NCBI GenBank assembly: GCA_016871195.1
Contig: VFZN01000005.1
Coordinates: forward strand, 163,530-227,529
DNA length: 64,000 nucleotides
Direction: 5' to 3'
Source: Acidobacteriota bacterium
GTDB lineage: Bacteria > Acidobacteriota > Vicinamibacteria > Vicinamibacterales > UBA2999
The translations under genes were made by a program, and so were the position numbers. How positions within the stretch are numbered: the first letter of the stretch is position 1; each line of letters starts with the position of its first letter. The notes beneath the pieces are model-generated. The model made no database searches and was not told the origin of the DNA. It worked only from the letters and a program-made list of their open reading frames with translations. Of this stretch, positions 10,124-17,519 are shown piece by piece.

Positions 10124-10931
10124 CGGTCCGTGCCTCATCGAGGAATGCCCTCAGCGCCGCTCCGGGATCAGGCGTCGTCATGAAGCGTTCGCCCATCAGG
10201 AACGCACGGTAGCCGAGGGCTCGCAGGCGATGCACCTCGGCAGGGTGGCGCAGTCCGCTTTCGCTGACCGCGATGACTGAGGCCGGCAGCCACGACGCCA
10301 CGCGCGCAGATAGCTCGACGTCGACCTCGAGCGTGCGCAGGTTCCGGTTATTGACACCGACCAGGGTGGCGCCGGTGTCGATCGCGCGACGCACCTCGTC
10401 CTCGGCATGCGTTTCCACCAGCACGGCCAAGTCCAGCGCCTCGGCCTGCTCGCGCAGTGCTCTGAGTGCGGCATCATCGAGTGCGGCCACGATCAGCAGC
10501 ACCGCGTCGGCTCCGTGAGCGACGGCCTCGTGCAGCTGATAGGTATCGACGATGAAGTCCTTGCGGAGAAGGGGTGTGCTGACGGCATCACGCACCGCGC
10601 GCAGGTGTCGGAGATCGCCGTCAAAGAAGCCGGGCTCGGTCAGTACCGATATCGCTGCCGCGCTGGCGTCAGCATAGCCGCGGGCGATCGCGACCGGGTC
10701 ATAGGCAGCCCGCAGCACACCGCGCGACGGCGATCGCCGCTTGCACTCCGCGATGATGGGCAGCCGGGTGTCACTCGTGAGCGCCGTGATGAACGCAGCC
10801 CCGCGAGGGCGCCACCACTCGCCTGCACGCTGCAGTTGGTCGAGCGTCGTGCTCAGGCGCGCCTCATGGACGCGCGTTCGTGTCGCGGCCACTATGGCGG
10901 CGAGCACATCAGGCTGTGCCACATGCGTCAC
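10113..10931 (-). CDS. trpC: Indole-3-glycerol phosphate synthase
   Basis: Ring-closing decarboxylation of CdRP to indole-3-glycerol phosphate. 272 residues. The catalytic lysine is in IIAECKRRSPSRG (Lys64), with the second Lys in LLRKDFIVDTYQ, and VGVNNRNLRTLEVD and VSESGL complete the active-site barrel strands. Starts in an ATGA overlap with the trpD stop. Monofunctional. Confidence 0.96.
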   Translation of the reverse strand: MTHVAQPDVLAAIVAATRTRVHEARLSTTLDQLQRAGEWWRPRGAAFITALTSDTRLPIIAECKRRSPSRGVLRAAYDPVAIARGYADASAAAISVLTEPGFFDGDLRHLRAVRDAVSTPLLRKDFIVDTYQLHEAVAHGADAVLLIVAALDDAALRALREQAEALDLAVLVETHAEDEVRRAIDTGATLVGVNNRNLRTLEVDVELSARVASWLPASVIAVSESGLRHPAEVHRLRALGYRAFLMGERFMTTPDPGAALRAFLDEARTDAH

Positions 10932-11947
10932 GCGGGATCTCCGTGCGACGCCAGCGCCACGCGCTGCAGCAGCGCGAGCGCACGACCCGAGTCGATGGCC
11001 TCGGCGCCCTGCGCGATGCCGTCGGCGACGGTCAGGGCGTATCCACTGAGCATCAGGGCGGCCCCGGCATTGAACAGCACCACATCACGTACCGCCCCGT
11101 GCGCGCCGCCAAGCAGTGCACGGATGATCGCGGCGTTGTCGGCCGCATCGCCGCCGCGCAGGGCGTCGACGGGTGACACCGGCAGACCGAAGTCGCCCGG
11201 GTGCACATAGAACGACCGCACGGTGCCGTGCAGCACTTCCGACACCTTCGTATGTCCCGACGTCGACAGTTCGTCGAGGCCATCGGCGCTGTGCACGACC
11301 CAGGCGCGCGTCGAACCCAGGGCCAGCAGCGTCCGCGCCATCACTTCCGTGAGTTCGGCCTGCGGCACACCCACGATCTGGCGCGCGGGTCGCGCCGGAT
11401 TGGTGAGAGGCCCCAACAGATTGAAGGCGGTGCGGACCCCGAGGTCGCGTCTTGCGGGGCCCGCGTGGCGCATGGCCGGGTGAAACGTGGGCGCAAACAG
11501 GAATGTGAACCCCTCTGCGTCAAGCAACCGCGCGGCGGTATCGGGGGTCATGGCCACCTGCATGCCCAACGCTTCCAGAACGTCGGCACTGCCGCATCGG
11601 CTCGAGACGGACCGATTCCCATGCTTGGCCACCGGCACACCAGCAGCGGCCACGACGATCGCCGCCGCCGTCGAGATGTTCACGGTGTTCGCGCCGTCGC
11701 CTCCGGTGCCGCACGTGTCGAACACGTCGCCGTCGCGTCGTTCCAGCGGGGTGGCGTAGGCCCTCATCGTCGTGGCCAGCCCCACGAGTTCGGCCGGGCG
11801 CTCGCCCTTCATGGCCAGCGCGATCAGCAGGCCGGCGATCTGCGCGGGGGGAATCTGCCCCGACATGATCGCTTCCATCGCGGCGGCCGCCTGTGCGGTC
11901 GACAGATCACCATGCCGACGCAACTGGTCAATCAGCTGAGGAATCAT
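10928..11947 (-). CDS. trpD: Anthranilate phosphoribosyltransferase
   Basis: Transfers the phosphoribosyl group of PRPP to anthranilate. 339 residues from MIPQLIDQLRRHGDLS, the typical length; the open frame runs 112 codons further upstream inside trpG but without homology. Signature motifs: CGTGGDGANTVNIST (PRPP/pyrophosphate site, about 78-92) and KHGNRSVSSRCGSADVLEALG region (about 106-125). The start overlaps the trpG stop as ATGA. Monofunctional, not fused to the glutaminase. Confidence 0.96.
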   Translation of the reverse strand: MIPQLIDQLRRHGDLSTAQAAAAMEAIMSGQIPPAQIAGLLIALAMKGERPAELVGLATTMRAYATPLERRDGDVFDTCGTGGDGANTVNISTAAAIVVAAAGVPVAKHGNRSVSSRCGSADVLEALGMQVAMTPDTAARLLDAEGFTFLFAPTFHPAMRHAGPARRDLGVRTAFNLLGPLTNPARPARQIVGVPQAELTEVMARTLLALGSTRAWVVHSADGLDELSTSGHTKVSEVLHGTVRSFYVHPGDFGLPVSPVDALRGGDAADNAAIIRALLGGAHGAVRDVVLFNAGAALMLSGYALTVADGIAQGAEAIDSGRALALLQRVALASHGDPA

Positions 11948-12516
11948 GCTGACACCTCGAGAAAATTCCGAAGCAACTGCAGCCCATCGGAGGTCAGCAC
12001 CGACTCGGGATGAAACTGCACACCGAAGATCGGGCGCGTGCGGTGCCGCAGGCCCATCACCAGCCCGTCGGCCTTCGTGCGAGCCGTGATCTCCAGATCG
12101 GCGGGCATCGACTCGGCCTCGACGATCAGCGAGTGATAGCGCCCGACCTGCGCCTCCGTCGGCCATCCTCGGAAGATCGTCTGGCCGTCGTGCACGATCA
12201 CCGATGTCTTTCCGTGAATGGGCATCGGCGCCCGGATCACCTGTCCGCCAAAGGCCAGGCCGATGGCCTGGTGCCCGAGACACACGCCCAGCACCGGCGT
12301 CTGCGGCGAGATCGACTTCAGAATGTCGAGCATGGCGCCTGCCTCTTCGGGGCGTCCCGGTCCTGGTGACATCACCACGTGCGACGGCGCAAGGTTGACG
12401 ACATCAGCCGGAGTGACTTCGTTATTGCGGCGCACACGCACGTCGACTCCGAGCATGCCGAGGTACTGCACCAGGTTGTAGGTGAACGAGTCGAAGTTGT
12501 CGATGACAAGCACCAT
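11944..12516 (-). CDS. trpG: Anthranilate synthase glutaminase subunit
   Basis: Class I glutamine amidotransferase that supplies ammonia to TrpE; may also serve PabB in folate synthesis (TrpG/PabA). 190 residues. Opening motif LVIDNFDSFTYNLVQYL; oxyanion segment MSPGPGRP; nucleophile Cys79 in GVCLGHQAIG; catalytic His-Glu in VQFHPESV near the C-terminus. Nine bases separate it from trpE upstream; its end overlaps trpD. Whether it doubles as PabA cannot be decided here. Confidence 0.95.
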   Translation of the reverse strand: MVLVIDNFDSFTYNLVQYLGMLGVDVRVRRNNEVTPADVVNLAPSHVVMSPGPGRPEEAGAMLDILKSISPQTPVLGVCLGHQAIGLAFGGQVIRAPMPIHGKTSVIVHDGQTIFRGWPTEAQVGRYHSLIVEAESMPADLEITARTKADGLVMGLRHRTRPIFGVQFHPESVLTSDGLQLLRNFLEVSA

Positions 12517-12525
12517 GGCGATGTC

Positions 12526-13998
12526 CTAGAGTCCGGCCTGCGCCAGTTCGAGGGCGCGCATCATAGCGCGCGCCTTGTCACGGGTTTCCTGATACTCGGC
12601 CGTGGCATCGGAATCGGCCACGACCCCGGCACCCGCCTGCACCCGGGCGCGGCGCCCGTCCATCAGCACGGTGCGGATGGCGATGCAAAAATCAAGATTG
12701 CCGGCGAAGTCGAGGTAGCCGATCGCCCCGGCGTAGAGGCCCCGCCGATCGGGTTCGAGGTCGGCGATGATCTGCATCGCCCGCACCTTGGGCGCGCCAG
12801 AGACGGTGCCTGCCGGGAAGCAGGCCATCAGCGCATCGAGCCGGTCGCGCCCCTCTGCAAGCGTACCGTTGACCACCGACACGAGATGCATGACATGCGA
12901 ATAGCGCTCGAGGGCCATGTACCTGGCGACGTCCACCGTACCGTACGTCGACACGCGGCCCAGATCGTTGCGGCCCAGGTCGACGAGCATCACATGCTCT
13001 GACTTCTCTTTTTCGCTCGCCCGCAGCTCATCGGCCAGCCGCTGATCCTCACGTTCAGTGGCACCACGAGGCCGTGTTCCTGCGATGGGATGCGTGACCG
13101 ACTGACGGCCTTCGACGCGCACCAGCATCTCTGGCGACGACCCCACGATGGTACGGCCGCCCATGCGGATGAAGAACATGTAGGGCGACGGGTTCACGTG
13201 CCGAAGCGCGCGATACACCGTGAAGGCATCGGCGTCGACCTCGGCCTCGAACCTCTGCGACAGCACGACCTGATAAATATCGCCGGCCGCAATGTGTTCC
13301 TTGGCCGTGCGGACCATGGTCTCGAAGCGTTCGCGCGTCAGGTTCGAGTTGAACGTGACAGGCGGATGTGCGACGGGTGTCGGCACCGCCAGCGCCCGTT
13401 CGAGCTCGGCTTGAAGAAAGCCGATGCGTGTGCAGGCAAAGTCGTAGAGCGCCCGCAGGTCATCGTGACCCGATACCCGGGCATTGGCGATGATGAGGAT
13501 GCGATGCTGCACGTGGTCGAACGCCAGCACCGTGTCGAACAGCATGAAGCCGGCCTGTTCCGTGGCATCGTCCACTGCGGTGGTCACCGGTAGCGCCGGT
13601 TCGAACCACTGGGCCGTGTCGTACCCGAAGTAGCCGACGGCCCCGCCTGTCAGGCGCGGAAGACCGGGGACGTAGGGGGCCTGGAACTGGTTCATCAGCC
13701 GACGCAGCGTGTCGATGAACGGACCGGGCACGACGGTCGTGACACCGGCCTCCTCGATGGTGGTGCGATCGTGGTGACCGCGCAGCAGCAGGAAGGGGTC
13801 TTTGCCTAGGAACGAATAGCGGCCGACATGCTCGCCGCCTTCCACACTCTCGAGCAGGAAGGCATAGTCGGAATGCTCGGCGATGCGCAGGAACGCCGAG
13901 ACCGGCGTCAGCAAATCGGCCATGATTTCCTTGCACACCGGCACAAAGGTGCCCTGCTGCGCCAGTGCCACAAACTCTTCGTAGGTCGTCAGCTTCAT
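12526..13998 (-). CDS. trpE: Anthranilate synthase component I
   Basis: Makes anthranilate from chorismate with TrpG-derived ammonia; first committed step to tryptophan. 490 residues from MKLTTYEEFVALA. The N-terminal LLESVEGGEHVGRYSF carries the LLES element that binds tryptophan in feedback-inhibited enzymes, so end-product inhibition is likely. Catalytic C-terminal half: HPIAGTRPRGAT, DLGRNDLGRV, SGAPKVRAMQII. The ATG shares one base with the aroDE stop (TGATG), so translation is probably coupled. The frame remains open upstream to 14217 within aroDE, which is not coding. Confidence 0.96.
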   Translation of the reverse strand: MKLTTYEEFVALAQQGTFVPVCKEIMADLLTPVSAFLRIAEHSDYAFLLESVEGGEHVGRYSFLGKDPFLLLRGHHDRTTIEEAGVTTVVPGPFIDTLRRLMNQFQAPYVPGLPRLTGGAVGYFGYDTAQWFEPALPVTTAVDDATEQAGFMLFDTVLAFDHVQHRILIIANARVSGHDDLRALYDFACTRIGFLQAELERALAVPTPVAHPPVTFNSNLTRERFETMVRTAKEHIAAGDIYQVVLSQRFEAEVDADAFTVYRALRHVNPSPYMFFIRMGGRTIVGSSPEMLVRVEGRQSVTHPIAGTRPRGATEREDQRLADELRASEKEKSEHVMLVDLGRNDLGRVSTYGTVDVARYMALERYSHVMHLVSVVNGTLAEGRDRLDALMACFPAGTVSGAPKVRAMQIIADLEPDRRGLYAGAIGYLDFAGNLDFCIAIRTVLMDGRRARVQAGAGVVADSDATAEYQETRDKARAMMRALELAQAGL

Positions 13999-15446
13999 CA
14001 CTGCCTGCTTTCGAAACGCGCCGCCTCGGCGGCCGCGCGCATCACACCCTGCGGTGCCGTCATGCCCGTCCAGACACGGCACTGCGCCTCGGCCTGCGCC
14101 ACCAGCATGTCGAGTCCCCCGATGGTGCGACACCCGGCGGCTGCCGCATCGCGGAGCAGCTGCGTGTCGGCGGGGTTGTAGACGAGGTCGTAGACGAGCC
14201 CCACGCGCTCGAGCCATGAGGCCGGCACGGGTGATGTGTGCACGTCAGGGGTCGTGCCCACTGGCGTGGCATTGACCAGCACATCGCATCTCATGCCGTC
14301 GACGCCGGTCACCACAGTCCCGTGAACCATGTCGGCCAGCCGCTGCGCGGCATCACTGCGCCTGGCGTGGATGGCGACCTCTGCATCTGCGTGACGCAGG
14401 GCTACCGCCACGGCCCTCGCGGCTCCGCCAGCCCCGAGGATGACGGCACGGCGCCCGCGCAGGTCGATCTGCGAGGTCAGCGGACTCAGGAATCCTTCCA
14501 CGTCGGTATTGCCGCCATGCCACCCGGCCGACGTGCGCACCATCGTATTGACGGCACCGGTCGCGACCGCCCATTCGTCGCGTGTGACACACGCCTGCCA
14601 CGCATCGCCCTTGAAGGGCGCCGTGACACTGGCCCCCCGCAGTTCAAACGCCGGCGCCACCTCGAGCACATCGTCGAAGGACGGCGCGGTGATCGGCACG
14701 TAGACGGCATCGCGCCCGAGTGCGGCGAATGCCGCGTTGTGCATCGCCGGTGACCACGAGTGGCGCACCGGGCGTCCGATCACGCCGTAGACCTCGGTCG
14801 CCTGTGAAATATGCGCCACGCGATAGTGATCGCGCATGACACGCGCCGTCAGCTGCCCCGCCGCGACGGCCTGATCGTCGGACGCATACGTCCAGCGCGA
14901 GTGCATCCGCGTGAACAGCACGCGCGAGATGACGCCGATGTCGCCCATGCCAAGCAGCACGGCGCGACCGTCGTGGGCACGTCCGATGTCTCGCAATACC
15001 AGGAGTTGTACCAGCCGGTCCGGTGTGACCGCCAGCTTGATGGTGCCGGCCCCGGTCGCAGCCATCGCGCGCGCCAGTGCCCCGCAGTCGGCGGGCATTC
15101 CGTCAAAGTCGTGATGCGATAACACGACGCGTGCGCGATCGGCAGGGGCACACCAGTCGAGGCTGCCCGTGTCGAACTCGACATCGACAGCGTCGGCGCC
15201 GAGGGCCAGCGCCTGCCGCAGCAGGGCGAGGCGCTCGGCTTCGTCGCCCTCGAACCAGCCGCCCTGACGACGGGGACGGCAGGTCACCAGCACCGGCCCG
15301 CGACGGCCCTCGAGCGCACCGGCAACATCGGGACGGTCGACCGCATCGAGCCGCAGTTCGGTGAATGTGCCGGCCGGCCAGGCGTCGCGCCTGGCACGCA
15401 GGGCCTCCATGGTGGGGGCGGCGATGGTGATGCAGAGTCCGTGCAT
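13998..15446 (-). CDS. aroDE: Fused 3-dehydroquinate dehydratase (type I) / shikimate dehydrogenase
   Basis: Two consecutive shikimate-pathway enzymes in one 482-residue chain. Residues about 1-215 form a type I dehydroquinase: TELRLD, TCRPRRQGG, the catalytic His in VLSHHDFDG and the Schiff-base Lys in GTIKLAVT. Residues about 217-482 form an NADP shikimate dehydrogenase: YGVIGRPVRHSWSPAMHN, catalytic Lys in TAPFKGDA, Asp in GGNTDVEGF, and the dinucleotide loop LGAGGAARAV. Same domain order as the plant and chlamydial bifunctional enzymes. First gene after the trp leader hairpin and joined to trpE by TGATG, so shikimate flux is placed under tryptophan control. Confidence 0.95.
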   Translation of the reverse strand: MHGLCITIAAPTMEALRARRDAWPAGTFTELRLDAVDRPDVAGALEGRRGPVLVTCRPRRQGGWFEGDEAERLALLRQALALGADAVDVEFDTGSLDWCAPADRARVVLSHHDFDGMPADCGALARAMAATGAGTIKLAVTPDRLVQLLVLRDIGRAHDGRAVLLGMGDIGVISRVLFTRMHSRWTYASDDQAVAAGQLTARVMRDHYRVAHISQATEVYGVIGRPVRHSWSPAMHNAAFAALGRDAVYVPITAPSFDDVLEVAPAFELRGASVTAPFKGDAWQACVTRDEWAVATGAVNTMVRTSAGWHGGNTDVEGFLSPLTSQIDLRGRRAVILGAGGAARAVAVALRHADAEVAIHARRSDAAQRLADMVHGTVVTGVDGMRCDVLVNATPVGTTPDVHTSPVPASWLERVGLVYDLVYNPADTQLLRDAAAAGCRTIGGLDMLVAQAEAQCRVWTGMTAPQGVMRAAAEAARFESRQ

Positions 15447-15466
15447 GAACAGTGTGAAACGAAAAA

Positions 15467-15496
15467 CGCCTCTTCAACCGGGGGGATGAAGAGGCG
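15467..15496 (-). terminator. Trp attenuator hairpin upstream of aroDE-trp operon
   Basis: On the minus strand CGCCTCTTCA and TGAAGAGGCG form a perfect 10-base-pair stem with a 10-base C/G loop. It is followed at once by TTTTTCGTTT, a canonical intrinsic-terminator U-tract, 20 bases before the aroDE start. In this position it would stop transcription before the first structural gene unless an alternative fold is made. Just upstream is a short frame with four consecutive Trp codons, and the segment 15543-15550 (minus AGAGAGGC) can pair with the 5' arm (GCCTCTT, one G-U pair), giving an anti-terminator. Confidence 0.88.
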
Positions 15497-15535
15497 CAGA
15501 ACCTTGGTGTGCCAGTGGTCGATTCGGGTCGACGG

Positions 15536-15580
15536 TCAGGCGGCCTCTCTGTGGAAGCACCACCACCACCATCCACGCAC
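15536..15580 (-). CDS. trpL: Trp leader peptide with four tandem Trp codons
   Basis: Minus-strand frame ending ...RGWWWWCFHREAA-stop (TGA at 15538-15536). Four consecutive TGG codons lie at 15571-15560. The shortest start is GTG at 15580 (14 residues); an in-frame ATG at 15646 would give 36 residues, and neither has a convincing ribosome binding site, so the start is unresolved. The stop is 39 bases upstream of the attenuator stem. Codons for Arg-Glu-Ala just after the Trp run are the ones that can pair either backwards with GCCTC at 15585-15581 or forwards with the terminator 5' arm, as in classical trp attenuation. Confidence 0.8.
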   Translation of the reverse strand: MRGWWWWCFHREAA

Positions 15581-15585
15581 GAGGC
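15543..15585 (-). promoter_or_regulatory. Alternative RNA pairing segments of the trp leader
   Basis: On the minus-strand RNA, segment 1 (GCCUC, 15585-15581) lies before the Trp codons and segment 2 (AGAGAGGC, 15550-15543) after them; GAGGC of segment 2 pairs with segment 1, and GAGAGGC pairs with GCCUCUU of the terminator 5' arm (segment 3, 15496-15487). Together with the terminator 3' arm (segment 4, 15476-15467) this gives the four-segment logic of the enteric trp attenuator. Pairing was worked out by eye, with no energies computed. Confidence 0.7.
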
Positions 15586-15698
15586 GACCCGGCCGGATCA
15601 CTCCGGTCGACGCGGCGTGCGAAACAGTCGTGACACTGACAGCCATGGGAACGAGGTGGAGACTACCACATCGCGTAGTATGGGAACAACCTTCCGTC

Positions 15699-17516
15699 AT
15701 GCGCGCCTCACGCTGTTCCCTGCCCATCGCTGCCACGGCTGTGCTGCTGGCGCTGGCGAGCCTCACGCCGGTGCCGCAGGCCCAGACACGGTTCATGGCC
15801 GTCTCCGAGATTCGCCCGGGCATGGTGGCCACAGGACGCACCGTCTTCAGCGGCACGCAACTGGAGGAATTCCGCGCACACATTCTCGGCGTGCTCCGCA
15901 ACGTGCTGGCTCCAGGCCGCGACCTGATTCTCGCGCGGCTCGAGGGCGGGCCTCTGGCCAGGACGGGGGTCATTGCCGGCATGAGCGGCAGTCCCCTCAC
16001 CATCGATGGCCGCCTCATTGGCGCTGTGTCGTATTCACTCGGGCAGTTTGCCATCGAGCCGATTGCCGGCATCACACCGATTGCCGAAATGACTGATGCC
16101 GCGCAGATGGGCGCCGCGGCCCCGCGTCTGGCGCCGGTCGCGCTGGCCTGGCCCTATCAGCACGACGCACTCACCTCCGCATGGGCGCAGGCCCTGTCGG
16201 CCGGACGCCCACGTCCCGTCCAGGCGCAGGTGGCCTCAGGCAGCGCCGCGCTGTTGCGACCGATGGCGCTGCCGCTGTCAGCGGCCGGATTTGATCCGTC
16301 ACTGCTCTCGGCACTGTCACCAGTCTTTGATGCGGCCGGCCTGCTGCCGCTCACGGCACAGCCCGCCAGCGTCAGCCCTGATGCGCCCTCGCGGCTGGAA
16401 CCGGGCGGTGCGGTTGGCGTCTCGCTGATGTCAGGCGACTTTGAGATGGGAGCCACCGGCACGGTGACGCACATCGACGGTCCACGCGTCTACGCCTTCG
16501 GCCATCCGATGTACAACCTCGGGCCGACCCGCTTTCCGATGACCACGGCGTATGTGCACGTGGTGCTGCCGAGCCTGATGCAGTCGAGCAAGCTGGCCAG
16601 CGTCGGCGCTGTGGTCGGTACCCTCACGCAGGACCGTGCGACGGCCGTCGCTGGGGAACTCGGCGCCGGTCCCAGCCTGATTCCCATGACCGTGCAGCTC
16701 AAATCGGGCCGCCTGGGTGACCGCGCGTTTTCCTTCCAGCTGGTGCGCGATACGACGTTCACTCCGCTGCTGGCCTATCTGGCCCTCGCCAATGTGCTGA
16801 CATCGTATGAGCGTGCAAATGGCCCGGCGTCGTTCCGTGTCGCGGGCACCGCCGAGGTCATCGGTGCGGGCACCCTCGCCTTCGATGACACGTTCGTCGG
16901 TGATCAGGCCATCGGGCCTGCGTCGCTCTACATCGCCGGTCCGCTCACCCAGCTCACTCGCAATGCAGCAGCCCCGGTCGACATTTCAAAGATCACGCTG
17001 ACCGTGACGGCGTCTGAACAGACCCGCCACGCGCGCATCGAGCGCGTCTGGCTCGACGCGCCGCGCCCCCGTGCCGGGCAGCGCACGCGTGTCCTGGTGG
17101 CCCTCCGCACCCCCATGGGCGAGGAACGTATCGAACGGATTCCAGTGACGCTGCCCACGGATATCACCGGTCCGGTCGAGCTGCTCGTGGCCGATGCCGC
17201 GCGCATCGCCGCTGACGACCGGCGCACCCGTCCCTCAACCGACTGGCAGCCGGCGGCCGAGCTGGTGCGGCAGTTCAACCGTCTGCCGCCCAGTCACCAG
17301 CTCTATGTGCGACTGCAGCAGGCGCGTGCAGGAGCCGTGGTCAGTGGCGAGCCCATGCCCTCACTTCCTCCTTCCGTCGTCTCGGTGCTCGAGGCCGGTG
17401 ACGATGAAGGTCGCATCACGTCGCTTCCCTTTGCGATTCGCGCGAAGTGGGAGCACCCTGTGGGAATCGCCGTCTCCGGCTCCCGCCAGCTCTCCCTCAT
17501 CGTCGAGCATCCCTGA
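15699..17516 (+). CDS. SpoIVB-like S55 peptidase domain protein, exported
   Basis: 605 residues from MRASRCSLPIAAT with a clear signal peptide (hydrophobic 9-22, ending PQAQ). The N-terminal part has EIRPGMVATGRTVFSG, ILARLEGGPLARTGVIAG and the nucleophile motif GMSGSPL (Ser97), typical of the S55 (SpoIVB) peptidase family. A second conserved block, TVTHIDGPRVYAFGHPMYN (about 247-265), carries a GH pair resembling the SpoIVB catalytic His region, but it comes after the Ser motif. The C-terminal 250 residues are beta-rich without a recognised family. Not a sporulation context; probably a periplasmic protease or scaffold. The gene is followed after 3 bases by a propeller protein. Confidence 0.8.
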   Translation: MRASRCSLPIAATAVLLALASLTPVPQAQTRFMAVSEIRPGMVATGRTVFSGTQLEEFRAHILGVLRNVLAPGRDLILARLEGGPLARTGVIAGMSGSPLTIDGRLIGAVSYSLGQFAIEPIAGITPIAEMTDAAQMGAAAPRLAPVALAWPYQHDALTSAWAQALSAGRPRPVQAQVASGSAALLRPMALPLSAAGFDPSLLSALSPVFDAAGLLPLTAQPASVSPDAPSRLEPGGAVGVSLMSGDFEMGATGTVTHIDGPRVYAFGHPMYNLGPTRFPMTTAYVHVVLPSLMQSSKLASVGAVVGTLTQDRATAVAGELGAGPSLIPMTVQLKSGRLGDRAFSFQLVRDTTFTPLLAYLALANVLTSYERANGPASFRVAGTAEVIGAGTLAFDDTFVGDQAIGPASLYIAGPLTQLTRNAAAPVDISKITLTVTASEQTRHARIERVWLDAPRPRAGQRTRVLVALRTPMGEERIERIPVTLPTDITGPVELLVADAARIAADDRRTRPSTDWQPAAELVRQFNRLPPSHQLYVRLQQARAGAVVSGEPMPSLPPSVVSVLEAGDDEGRITSLPFAIRAKWEHPVGIAVSGSRQLSLIVEHP

Positions 17517-17519
17517 ATC

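Noticed and set aside
15556..15575. Run of His codons on the plus strand that looks like a His tag or vector remnant
   Set aside because: It lies upstream of the true start of the S55 gene. The complementary reading gives the four Trp codons of the trp leader, next to an attenuator, which explains the repeat.
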